64,000 nt of DNA from Gigaspora rosea (lineage: Eukaryota > Glomeromycota > Glomeromycetes > Diversisporales > Gigasporaceae). Under the pieces are notes generated by a model that saw only the letters and a program-made list of their open reading frames with translations, was not told where the DNA came from and searched no databases. Positions 21,674 to 32,203 of the stretch are shown in pieces. The position numbers were made by a program, and so were the translations under genes. Location: positions 306,534 through 370,533 of the forward strand of contig QKWP01000118.1 in NCBI GenBank assembly GCA_003550325.1, read 5' to 3'. Positions within the stretch are counted from its first letter, which is position 1; the number at the start of each line of letters is the position of its first letter.

Positions 21674-22164
21674 ATTAAAATCCGCCAATTTAATTGGTTA
21701 ACTATTTGTCCACCAATCATGTTTGCGTATTTGTGTGTGTAACTTCACGTGCGCAAACAAGTATATATTCTGTATAAAATTTAATCGTATAAATTAAGAA
21801 ATTCTGAAAGTTTTAAAATAATAAGATATTCAAAAGTTAAAACATTAATAATAAAGTTCTTAACTTTGTTTTTGTATCTTACGTATTAATTTATTAGAAG
21901 TAAGTCTCTTGAGTGCGTAGCTATAGATGTGATAGCCATTATATAAATACAATGGTAATTATTTTAATTAATAGTATAAATTAAATACGTAGCGACTCTG
22001 AGAATTACTTTTTAGAATTTTACCTATCAATCAATACGTAATGGTTGTGTTTTAATCAACAAAAACTATACTAAATAGATATCGCAATAAAAAACAATAT
22101 TTGGTCGTTGCCAAAACAATATTCCCAAAATGATATCGAAATTTTCTAGGGCCCTACCTTCGGT

Positions 22165-22586
22165 TAATTGAAGGTCTCGTGACACACATGACATGTCGAA
22201 CAGCTGTTAAAAAAAAACAAAAATAAATATACCGCCCGTGTACGATCTGTAGTCAAGGTTCCCGTGGCTCCGTAACCAAGTTGAGCCCTCTGCATGACCG
22301 AATCGGCCAAGAATCAACTAGGAATCGCTGCAAAATCGCTATCGATATTGCCCGGAACCTCTATGAAGAAAAGGGAGAAGAATAATAAAGAAAAGGCCTG
22401 TCTTTTGTTCATATGAGAAGCCTCAATAAGACTATACCATAAGGGGTAACATTACAGAAATAATGTGTATTGTCGGAGCTTAAAAATCAAATTGAAAGTA
22501 CGACTAATTCGATAAAGAGTGTGGTCATGTCATTAAAATCTCATGACAATAAACGAATCAAACACTGTTGATATAGGAGTTAGCGG
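22165..22586. other. Spacer, nothing recognised
   Basis: This is somewhat less AT-rich than its surroundings (22230-22330). No coding sequence, tRNA or known repeat could be supported. Confidence 0.35.
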
Positions 22587-23215
22587 CAGAGATGGTAAAT
22601 GGCTTTAAATGACCCAAATGACTCAAATGACAAATGACCAGTCATTGGTCATTTCATGGCTCAAATGACTTAAGAAGGTCATTTAACTCTGGTTAATTGA
22701 TTATCTAATAACTTTAGCCAATCATAATTGATTATTGTTCTCTGTAAAATGAAACGTTGTTAGATGCTATCCAATAAATATTATTATACATAATAAATGG
22801 TTGATGACCAATTTTTATTTGATAGATGAGTGGAATTTGTATTTTGGCTAAATAATTAAGTCATTTATCATACCTTCTGTAAAGCGACAATCAAGTGATT
22901 AAGAAAAAAACACCAGACAAAAGATAATATATTTACTTCTTAAAAAAAACAAGTTCGTAAATAATAATTTACCAATTACAAAATTACATAAATCATTTCA
23001 AATTTACAAATGGCTTGTTAATTAAGTGAATGGTAGGATGATAACTATACATAAAATGACCTAATGACCAGATGAGCCGGGTCATTTGGAAATGAATGTA
23101 GTCATTTGGTCATGAGTCATTTCCAAATGACCCAAAATTTGAATGACCTCAAATGACCGGTCATTTTGAGGTCATTTGAAAAATTGGCAAACGACCAGGA
23201 CATTTACCATCCCTG
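22587..23215. mobile_element. hAT miniature element, AAATGAC family
   Basis: The ends are CAGAGATGGTAAATG and the complement of CAGGGATGGTAAATG. GTTAGCGG flanks both sides (22579-22586, 23216-23223), a perfect 8-bp duplication. Subterminal arrays of AAATGAC and GTCATTT face each other. Similar words occur at 229-401 and 7610-7717. Confidence 0.9.
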
Positions 23216-23728
23216 GTTAGCGGTGGGTTATCTAAAGATAGAAAGCGATTAAAATCGCAATGAAATCGATTGTAAAGTGTTATAAAAAAGTCCGTTTTTG
23301 GCTTCATGTAAATAGATAGAAAAGAAGAAATAATAAGAGAGTAGAATCGTCCTTAGTAAAGATAAATGATTTTGGTTTTGTTAGTAATAAAATGTCACTG
23401 TGTTTTCGCGTGTACCCGATACTCCTCCTCTCACATTTGGTTATATCGTGTGGTTGCTGTTTGGCGGTGATTTAGCAGTTCATGTCGCCGTCCAGTTGTC
23501 CTCAGCAACATATATATCATTAAAAATATCTCGTGATTCTTAATTATTTTAATAAATAAATCTTTTAAGAATAAACCGAGAATAACCTACTATACAAAAG
23601 GTTGGATCCACGATTGTATTTACAGAAACAATAATAATCCGCTGATAAAAATGAAATAGATTTTATTTCATTCGATTTATTTAACTGCGACGAATCGAAT
23701 GGTACAAAACTTGCACCGATTCTGATTA

Positions 23729-23815
23729 GGCCGTTTGAAGTTAATTTTTTGGTTAACATCACCCCCCCAATGGTCCCCCCGGCCCCCGGGTAAAATGAAC
23801 ATATGAAAAAAATAA
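23729..23815. repeat. End fragment of a GGCCGTTTGAAGTTAA miniature family
   Basis: It begins GGCCGTTTGAAGTTAATTTT, then GGTTAACATCACCCCCCC and a C-rich tract, then GTAAAATGAACATATG. All of these occur in the same order in the complete copy 24708-24949. The opposite end is not present nearby. Confidence 0.6.
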
Positions 23816-24049
23816 AAATAAAGAAATATTATCATTATTTAGAAATCAAATTCAATATATAAATTCGATTTATTACTTCGTGCATGAGATTACTAGTAGC
23901 TGCCGTATGTACGAACATACGTACTTAACTCTATATATGGGGGGTCGTCTAAAGCGGAGCAGAATCACGTGATACCTGACCAATCAAGTTAAGAATTTGA
24001 TGATCTTAAGCAATTTTGTTTATTATGTTACTACCTAAAACCTATCTAA

Positions 24050-24115
24050 GGCCGTCTGAAGTTAAGCTTTCGGTTAACATCTCCCCTCCCCTTCCTCTTT
24101 GATGTCCGGTAAAAA
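24050..24115. repeat. Second end fragment of the GGCCGTTTGAAGTTAA family
   Basis: GGCCGTCTGAAGTTAAGC is followed by GGTTAACATCTCCCCTCCCC. It is in the same orientation as the copy at 23729 and is truncated after the C-rich tract. Confidence 0.55.
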
Positions 24116-24707
24116 TTAAAAAAATAAATACTGCATAACCACGAAATAACGCGATGGGTTTGGTTTCGAATTTCGGCCTAAATTAAGATTAATTCAGGCT
24201 GAAACTCGAAATAACTCTCGCGGTTAAAATAAAATAATTTAAAAATAAAAAACGAATTAAAAAAAATAAATCTTAAAAAAAAAATAAATAAATAAATAAA
24301 TAATAAAAAATAAAGCTAAAATTTTAATTCCTATTTGCTGTCCTCTTTATTTCAGTTTGCAATAAAACGATTCAACAAAAAAAACTGCTGAATAAAGAGC
24401 TTTTTGTTCGATTGTGAAGAGCTAGAAAACTAGTATTAACGAGAAGAAATATTTGAATAAACATTTAGCTTTTACGGAATCATTCGGGACAAAATTTGCT
24501 CGACCAATAGGAATTTGGAAAACTCAAAATTCCAATCTGTGATCGCAAAATGATGCAGATCCGATCACTAGATCACGAGAATTTTGCCTGTAAAAATTGT
24601 ACGAAGTTCTTTCTTTTTATCGGATAAATACTTTTTATAATAAATTAATTATATACCGATATTTATTTATTTTTCTCCTTTCTTTTATAAGAGGAACGTA
24701 ATGTTAA
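24116..24707. other. AT-rich spacer, nothing recognised
   Basis: This contains an AAATAAATAAATAA tract near 24240-24310. No gene was recognised. Confidence 0.4.
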
Positions 24708-24949
24708 GGCCGTTTGAAGTTAATTTTTCAGTTAACATCACCCCCAGCTGAAGTCTCCCCCCTCCCCCGAACAATGAACAGCCAATCAAAACGCTGAATG
24801 ACTCTCACCAGTCACCTGATTTGCATCAACCAATGACATTGCTTCATTTCTATATGTTCGTTTCATATGTTCGTTTCATTTTACCCCCCTCCCCCCTCCC
24901 ATGAGTCCTGGAAAAGTGATGTTAACCAAAGAATCAACTTCGAACGGCC
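24708..24949. mobile_element. Complete copy of the GGCCGTTTGAAGTTAA miniature element
   Basis: It is 242 bp long with ends GGCCGTTTGAAGTTAATTTT and the complement of GGCCGTTCGAAGTTGATTCT. Flanks are TTAA on the left and TTAT on the right, so the target was probably TTA or TTAA. C-rich tracts lie near both ends. A further copy in the opposite orientation interrupts the array at 54830-55024. A Harbinger-like assignment is inference. Confidence 0.75.
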
Positions 24950-25074
24950 TTATTGGATTAAGAAAAAATATGATGAGTATAGTGAAAAGTTGAATTATCT
25001 GTGTCTCGAGACTCAGTGATCAAATTAAAGATTTTGGCACTATCAACTCTTTTCAGAGAGAAGAAATTAAAATA

Positions 25075-25206
25075 CAGTCAACTCACTCTAAGTGCAACTT
25101 TAGTTTCGGGCCAAAGTATACTATAAATGCAATTTCTTAATTGTTCTCTAAATACATGTTGCTAAAGGTTCGGTCCCAATGAATCGCATTTAGAGAGAGA
25201 TGACTG
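25075..25206. mobile_element. Tc1/mariner-type miniature element (132 bp)
   Basis: The ends are CAGTCAACTCACTCTAAGTG and the complement of CAGTCATCTCTCTCTAAATG. TA lies on both sides (25073-25074, 25207-25208). It belongs with 32204-32543, which starts CAGTCAACTTTGCATAAATG. Confidence 0.8.
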
Positions 25207-25380
25207 TAATGACATGAGTGGAGAATCGCATATCAAAAAATTTGAGCGAATCAAAGCTATACGTGAAGCAGTAATGGGTCCAAATTTCAGAAAGCGTTCT
25301 AATTAGATTAATGAATTTGCTGCCAGAACATAATCAAGTCATTATCGATGGTAATGGCAAATATATTGATTTTAACTAAG

Positions 25381-26183
25381 GTAAAGGTACCTATTTCCGT
25401 GGATTAAATTTATTAGTAATTTATATATAAAATAAAAAAAGCAATTTTTTAAAAATATAAAATTGAAATTTCTGAGATTACTTACTAAAAAAAACAGTTT
25501 TTGGAGAATTAACAAAAGTTGTAGCAACTATCAATGCAGTTCTAATGATAGTAAAAATGCTAAATTCGGTCTAGTATATCAAAAGTTATGAGCGATTTAC
25601 ATTTTGCGATCATATAAAATTTTTGTATAGATCTACAAAAAAATTTACATAATAGTGAAATGTTCGCTCATAACTTTTGATCTACTGACCGAAATTAATG
25701 TTTTTACCATCATTAGAACCACATTGACGGTGGCTACAGGTTTTATTGATTCTTAAGAGCTGTTTACTTAAATAATTTTAGGAATTTTAATGTTATATTT
25801 TAAAGATCGTAATAAATATTATTTAAAATTATACCTATTTAATTATTAAAATTTTTAGAAAATAAATAGATAAATAATAAATAAAAGGTAGTAAAAAAAG
25901 AAAACAAAGCATAAAAAATAATTAAATAAAAAAATTTTTAAAATTTTTAAATAATTTATATTGTATCCACAGAAATAGGGACGGGGTATCAAATTTTATA
26001 AATTTTATAGAATTTTTCTTTGCTAATACAAAAACAATTTTTATATATTAGTATAATTTAATTTGTATATTTTTAAATAATAAATTACTTGTAAATTTAT
26101 ATTTAAAGTTTTATAAAAAATATTAATTTTTGAAAAATTTTTATATGTAGCAAAAAAAAGTCCCTGGAAATAGGTACCTTTAC
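25381..26183. mobile_element. Large foldback element
   Basis: The termini are GTAAAGGTACCTATTTCC and its complement. A long central palindrome has arms from about 25512 and to about 25765, including CAAAAGTTATGAGCGA and its complement. Most of the 803 bp can fold on itself. The flanks TTTAACTAAG and TTTATAGATG share six of ten bases, which could be an old 9-10-bp duplication of MULE type. Confidence 0.65.
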
Positions 26184-26185
26184 TT

Positions 26186-26286
26186 TATAGATGCTGGTGA
26201 AAAGGGTAGTAAATAATTTCACCATTATTGGTAAAATTGGTAGTGAATTAGTGAAATTGATGAAATTAATTTCACCAGCATCTATA
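26186..26286. repeat. 101-bp hairpin element abutting the foldback
   Basis: TATAGATGCTGGTGAAA at the left faces TTTCACCAGCATCTATA at the right, a perfect 17-bp inverted pair. It lies three bases after the foldback element. Confidence 0.7.
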
Positions 26287-26429
26287 ATTTTAACCTTTTA
26301 TTTCTCACAGATGTATTGGTTAAATTTTTAGATAAACAAATATATTAAATTTGGTGAGGTGGTCACCATGCAAGTAAATTGCAATTCCAATTTTATTTAT
26401 TTATTTATTTTTATTTTTTTTTGCAAATT

Positions 26430-27284
26430 TCTCATGAACTTAATGATATTAAAGAGATAGGTACAGGTGGATTTGCAACTGTATACTATGCTGCCTGATT
26501 TAATAAAAGCTCAGATTGTTGCGCTTAAATGCTTCATAAATTCAATACTTCTCATAAAGAGATATTTTTTTTTAATATTTTTACTAATTTCATTAATCAT
26601 GATTTATCATTGATATTAATAATGTATATTTCTGTTTATAATAAGTTAAAAGTATATTATGATATTGTTTATAAACATTCAATTTTTTTAAAATAGTTCG
26701 TATATCAAAAGACAAGCTTCTAAAGTTATATTCCTGTAAAAAATATGCTACAGAAGTTCCTTTGCAAAAATTTGCATGCCATAGAACAAACAGCTGCAAA
26801 TCTTCAGATAATTCATTCTTATGATCTCATTCATCGAGATTTGCATAGTGAAAATATATTGCAAAAATAGCTTGAAAAGTGTATATATCAGAAGTTGAAA
26901 GTTTTCAATAACAACTATAATATTGTATTAAAATCAAAGTCTAATAGAATTTGACTATATATTGCATATAAAGTTCTGAACAAACAGTAATATACAAAGC
27001 ATCTGATATTTACCATTTGGTATAATTATGTGGGAAATTATATACTTTAATCATACCTATTGAGAAAATATAATCAAACTTACAATTTAAATTACAAGTA
27101 TGCGATGGTTTATAACAATATACCATCAGATTTCATGAAGAAATGTCAGAATATAGAACCAAAGAGCAATCTACAGCAATATGAATTTGATATTTTGGTA
27201 GAAAGGCAGAATAGCAAAAGAATTTTATCAGAATTATCTGAATCACATAAAGGTAATAATAAATATATATATATATATTTTTAA
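26430..27284 (+). pseudogene. Protein kinase relic
   Basis: Fragments of one kinase domain occur in order but in shifting frames. The glycine loop region reads EIGTGGFATVYYAA, followed at once by a stop (about 26459-26499). The lysine segment reads IVALKCF (about 26516). The catalytic loop reads LIHRDLHSEN (about 26825-26860), where Asn is kept two residues late. A SDIYHLV segment (about 27000) matches the usual SDIYSFG position. The C-terminal lobe (about 27060-27255) ends in a polar tail. The activation loop and much of the N-lobe are missing. It resembles the large kinase family of these fungi. It cannot encode an active kinase. Confidence 0.7.
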
Positions 27285-27581
27285 ATACATTATATTACCA
27301 CATTATTCTAAATTTTTATTACTGTTTAATTATTCTTTTATAAATAAAAATTATACCTGCATGAATTGAAAGTGCCAGTATTATTGATAAATAAGAGCTA
27401 AAAATACATCAATCATAGCAATTAACCGATATAATTACATACCATGATAGTTAAGCCTCAAATGTCAATTACTTGACTGACTATATACATACCTGGTGGC
27501 AGTGATAGTTTTATTCACATTTAATTCGTGATCTGCCTGTGAACTAGTGAAAAATCATGTGATTTTCATTATTAAATTTTG

Positions 27582-28551
27582 CCTTTTTCAAAATCAGGTA
27601 TTTTCCCCAAAAATAAATTGATTTCGTACTAAATAAACCTCCCTTGTGCGCATACCAAACTTTGTAGAAGAGAAAAATACGAGCATAATAGTAGTTAGAA
27701 CATTAAAATTGGCCAAGTGGATCGTAAGATATAGGTGTATTTGCCTTACAACTATATGATATAAACAAAGAAGTAACAAATAGTTGTAAAGACAAAAATG
27801 CTCATATCATATGATCTGCTTGGCTAATTTAATGTTTCAACTACTATTATGCTCATAATTATCTTCTCTACAACTTTTATTATGCGCATGTAAGAGGTTT
27901 ACTTAGTACAAAATTGATTTATCCTTGGGGAAACACCAGATTTTTTTTGTTCAACTCTAGTTCTATTGCTAGGGGCGTGGGTGGCGCTCTTTATTCAAAT
28001 TTTTAAAGGTCTTACATTATATTACATATAGGGAGTTTTTTCCTAACTAAGCTATATCCTTCTCCAATATCCGTTTATCTCATCAGATTCCAGCTGGTCC
28101 ACCATGTCGGTGCCCCGTACCTCTCGGATCTTAGGTAGCTTTAAGGAAGTCAATTTCCGCCAGATCGCTTTATAGGTAGACCATTTTTCCTCTACCCTAG
28201 GAGCTACTTCCATATTTGGCAGTATAGTGTCGTCAGGTGTCCCTAGCACGCAATTTCCTATTTTATAGTGAATGATCCTTATGTTTACTACGTTTCTTGT
28301 CAGATTTTCTCTTTTCTGGGTGCCGAATGACCAAGGTGGCTATATCACACAGCTCTTGCAGTTATAGTACCGTATCCGTAAGTAGAAGGGCAGCGCGGTT
28401 ACTCATCAAGATCCTTGCTATTCGTGGTCCTAGCGCAATTTTTGTCATCCACTTGACTCGAACTGGCGACCTTGCGAATATGACCCTGAAGTACTAACCA
28501 CTGCGCTATCCGACCCAGGGTCTAAAACACCAGATTTCAAAAAAGACAAAT
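27582..28551. mobile_element. Foldback element split by a SINE
   Basis: Left arm 27582-27720 and right arm 27800-27943 are long imperfect complements, for example GCATAATAGTAGTT against AACTACTATTATGC, and TTGATTTCGTACTAA against TTAGTACAAAATTGA. The outermost right end resumes at 28538 after the SINE: CAAAATCAGGTATTTTCCCC on the left is answered by GGGGAAACACCAGATTT on the right. The SINE target lies within that terminus. Confidence 0.6.
27944..28524 (-). mobile_element. tRNA-headed SINE with 13-bp target duplication
   Basis: Read on the minus strand, the head (about 28517-28440) carries a Pol III A-box-like GATAGCGCAGTGGTTAGTAC and a B-box-like AGTTCGAGTCA at tRNA spacing. The body of about 450 bp contains an AATAAAG near the end, and the 3' end is a short A-run. 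AAACACCAGATTT flanks both sides (27931-27943, 28525-28537). The head does not form a tRNA acceptor stem, so it is not a functional tRNA gene. A 65-residue frame in the body (28052-28249) resembles no protein I know. A LINE must have supplied the machinery. Confidence 0.8.
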
Positions 28552-29382
28552 ATTACATTGTATACATATCCCTGCAGTTTACTATATTTTTCATGCGGAT
28601 CACGAATTAATTAAGTTTGCACTAGTGTTAGCAGGCAAAACTTAGAGGTTTCGCCACAGACAAATGGCAAAATCTAATTCTTTTAATTTTTTTAAATTTT
28701 TCAATAAAGATAAGCTATACAGTATTACATATTTGATAAAAATTTATTAATTTACTCATTTTTATTTCTAAAATTAAAAAAATTAAATAATAATATACTG
28801 GAATAATATACTAATATAATGTATATTTGGGTTTTAAACAACTTTATTTAGAGCTTAAAGTTATAATTCATTAGTAAAATTTTGCATAATGCTAAATTTT
28901 CTATATTTTTATTAATAAAAATATTAAAAATTCTGCATTATGCAAAATTTTATTAATAAAATATACCTTTGGCCACTAATTAACTTTTTAAGCACTCGAA
29001 AATACATTATTTTAATATATAATTATATTTTTAAAATAAACTTTTTTAGAGCCAAAAATTATAATTTATTAGTAATATATTATATATATTATATATGTGT
29101 AATATAAAACTTTGGGTTTACTTACCCTTCTATGATATTATATAATATCTGTTACAGTCTTTAAAAGCATTTTAATTAAAGAATTATTAGTATTTCAAAT
29201 GCAGTTGGCTTTTCTTGTGGGGTTCCTATCAAAGATACTTTAGAGATTACTTATTTAAATTTAAAGCTCTACTGGAAATAGTTAAATAAGTTAAGATTAC
29301 AACTATTAACTAGATATAATAATTATTTTATTATTATAATAGTATAGTTTATACTAGTACAATCACATGAATGTGTAACATG
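28552..29382. other. AT-rich spacer
   Basis: This holds a hairpin around 28878-28944 (TTTGCATAATGC against GCATTATGCAAA) and two copies of a TTTAGAGCYWAAARTTATAA-like word near 28850 and 29045. No gene is recognised. Confidence 0.45.
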
Positions 29383-29396
29383 AAATATGAAAGAGA

Positions 29397-29891
29397 ACCA
29401 AAAAAACAGAAACCCGTTTGGCAAGTCCCGAGTAAGGAGGTAGAAAAGATCTAATGTTCTACCAAAATAAGGTTGTACTGGGGTCAGAACGAACCTTATA
29501 AGGGCAATGTAGGTAACGATATGGCCTTGGCGCAAGTTACTGAAGACCACGATAGTTATATGATGTGGGACATATTCTTGTAAGTGGCTGGCAATTTCTA
29601 CGAGGGTAAAGTAGCCCTAAGGTCGGTAGTTATTGTGAATAACCCTAGAAAAGCCATAATATATACTGGCTTATAGGTAAGATAGTAATAGGAGAAGCAT
29701 GGGTCAGAGAGTTTAAATAGGCAGGTCCCATAGTTGGTCTGCAGGTATGACAGCTAGTGTAGAACCTTCGGGCGAACTACTTAAATTAGGCACCAAAAGT
29801 CACGTGTGGCTAGTTGTACACTCATTCATGTAACAAATATTGCAAATATTCAATAAACCCGTCGGCCAAAGTAGACGGCCATTAAAAAAAA

Positions 29892-29931
<40 letters not shown>
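29397..29931 (+). mobile_element. Poly(A)-tailed retroposed sequence of unknown origin
   Basis: About 490 bp of relatively GC-richer, non-coding sequence ends with AATAAA (near 29850), a small GGCC-stem and about 45 A residues. A 14-bp duplication, AAATATGAAAGAGA, flanks it (29383-29396, 29932-29945). Tail plus duplication show LINE-type reverse transcription of an RNA. No Pol III boxes or long open frame are visible. It could be a SINE of non-tRNA origin or a copy of a host non-coding transcript. It is unlike the SINE at 27944-28524. Confidence 0.75.
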
Positions 29932-29945
29932 AAATATGAAAGAGA

Positions 29946-30877
29946 TGATTTGATTCAACTTTTTGGTCATGGCCTATGCTGATTTTTGCAAAATCCTTTT
30001 TTAGTAGAAATAATGATTTTCCTTTATTTATTTTTGAAAAGAGTAAAGATTTTTGTATATGACTCCATATATAGGTCATACTTTATGATGCAAATCTGAT
30101 ACAACTGATTATTAATTATATATGATACAAAAACTAATGTTATGATTAATAGTTCAAGATAGTGGGAACATATATTCACTTTGTAATTTTAATTTACTAT
30201 ATAAATTTTTTTGATCTTTATTACAATTATAATACAGTAAAATGGTGCACGTAAGTTCATAAAACTCCAAACTTTCTTTTGCTCTAATTGCAACAATTAG
30301 CTAAGCTTAACTAACTTATTTAAGCAAAAAATGTATAAAAAAAAGCAACCTTAAGTATAAACAACTATTATATAGTCTTTTATTGCTTAATGTTTCAGTG
30401 ATTTCTGTACTAGGCTGTGCTGAGCTGAGCATAATATAGAAAAATTACACTGTGAAGATCATATATCATTAACATTATCATTGTTGATATTATATTATTT
30501 ATAAAAAAATTCAGTTGCACTTAACTGTTTATGATTTATCCAAAAACTATAGTCAGACTATGAGAAAATTTAAAATAAAATTAGTTATGATAATACTATT
30601 TAAATCTGTAATATATCATTTGCATGTTAATGCCATAATATATTCATCATAATTCATAATTAATCTATTACTATGAATTAATAATTAGTTGTTATCTATT
30701 TATATTTATTTTTTAATAAAATCGACTTTTGATCATTATGTGCATTTTTTATCTGAAATTTAACAAATAGACTTCTGTTCGATGTGACACACTGTCTTTT
30801 TGAAATTAACTGAGATATGGATAATGTAAATAACATGCGTTAGTGAGTCGCATACTGTGTATCACCAGAATGGTAAG
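29946..30877. other. AT-rich spacer, nothing recognised
   Basis: No coding sequence or repeat was recognised. Confidence 0.4.
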
Positions 30878-31195
30878 GTTTATAACAGTAACTCATGATA
30901 AAACTATAATAATTTCAATATGAACTAACTTATTCCTAATTACATATTGTGATTTATAAAATAACAAGCAAGTTTTATATGAGAATTTTTACAGTTATTC
31001 TTGATAAAAGACACAATAATTTTGGTATAAACTAAACATTAAAATATATTTTCTGTTAGATAAGTTTGTAACAGAATTTTTTATAGAAATTCATGATAGA
31101 ATTTATGATAACTTTCATACAAACTAATTACCTATTTCATATTTTAGAACAACAAGTAAGTTCTGTAACAATTTTCTAGTTAACATTATACAAAA
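30878..31195. repeat. Three degenerate direct repeats of about 110 bp
   Basis: Each unit has an AACAAGYAAGTT-like start, a TTACAGTTATTCTTGATA-like centre and a TACAAACTAATTA-like end (near 30878, 30963 and 31060, with a partial copy at 31145). Confidence 0.5.
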
Positions 31196-31262
31196 TTGAA
31201 TTACTAAAAGGCTGTTCTTTTTTCTTGAGTAATATATTATTTTTATTGGTAGGTGCTAATGG

Positions 31263-31391
31263 TAGAGGTCTGACTCGATGAATACTATTCACTAAATATT
31301 CACTGAATATTCGAATATTCGAATATATAATTTTTCACCAAATGAATATTCGAATATTTAAAATTTTACTGAATATATTCATTGAATATTC

Positions 31392-31434
<43 letters not shown>

Positions 31435-31653
31435 ATAATTTTATTTTATTTTTTAATAATTTATTTGCAATTTTATTAGCTAATTTAAGAGAGATATTAT
31501 ATAATTTTTTAAAATTGAAATATATTTAATATTCAATGAATATTCAGTGAATATTCATTGAATATTTTCAAAATTTTTGAACAATATTCGAATAAAAAAA
31601 TATTGAACAAATGAATATTTGAATACTTATTTTTTGACCAAGTCAGACCTCTA
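31263..31653. mobile_element. hAT miniature element with GAATATTC arrays
   Basis: The ends are TAGAGGTCTGACTCG and the complement of TAGAGGTCTGACTTG. Flanks GCTAATGG (31255-31262) and GCTGATGG (31654-31661) are an 8-bp duplication with one difference. GAATATTCGAATATTC arrays lie at both ends and an (AT)n tract at about 31400-31430. It is inserted inside an open exon-like frame. Confidence 0.85.
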
Positions 31654-31824
31654 GCTGATGGGTTCTATAACCATTCAGACAATGTAAGGGTCTTTTATTT
31701 GGGATTAGGCACTGTTGCTGCAATGACAGTGCAAGGAAGGCATGTATATTTAATTCAGTCTACTTTACCGATTGAGCTTCAAGAGAATGCAAATTACCAA
31801 GATAAAGATGAGTATGAAGTTTAA
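31654..31824 (+). pseudogene. Unrecognised terminal exon interrupted by a hAT element
   Basis: An open frame of 56 residues ends at TAA (31822-31824) and reads from the target site through VFYLGLGTVAAMTVQGRHVY to an acidic end. With the hAT element removed, the frame runs back through GTGCTAATGG to TTGGTAG (31246-31252), a plausible intron acceptor. I do not recognise the protein and found no upstream exons. Base composition is higher in G and C than its surroundings. It may be the last exon of a decayed gene. Confidence 0.35.
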
Positions 31825-32203
31825 TTCTGTTCATTTCAACATTTGTGATTCAAAAGAATGTATAATTAACCGTAAACAGTATGAAGTTTAATTTGTTCCC
31901 TTTAATAATAGTGATTTGAGAAAATACATATATAGGATGTGATAAAGTAGGAACCACCTCTCCCTCCTGAAAAATTATGTGATTTACTGCATTTCCCTTA
32001 CATTTGCAAAATCTATTACTGTATTGTCTTTCAGAATTGCACTAACTAAATATGTTATAAAATTTATTATATGTCAAGAAAACCTGATTTGAAAATTAGA
32101 GCAATACATAATAGATTTAATAATTATTAGTATTTATAATAGAACAGAATAAAATCTGAGTTGTGAGTATAGATTGTTGTAAAATTATTTTTACAAATTA
32201 ATA

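Larger units (their letters stand above)
19686..22156. mobile_element. hAT element hosting a second hAT element
   Basis: The ends are CAGGGCCCTAGAAAATTTCG and the complement of TAGGGCCCTAGAAAATTTCG. CCTTCGGT flanks both sides (19678-19685, 22157-22164), a perfect 8-bp duplication. Without the inner element (19805-21673) it is only about 600 bp, AT-rich and non-coding. Confidence 0.9.

Noticed and set aside
28052..28249. 65-residue frame as a separate gene
   Set aside because: Falls inside the SINE body and has no recognised similarity; kept only as an observation.
28440..28517. A tRNA gene on the minus strand
   Set aside because: A- and B-box-like motifs are present, but the acceptor stem does not pair and the unit is bounded by a 13-bp duplication with an A-run, so it is the head of a SINE.
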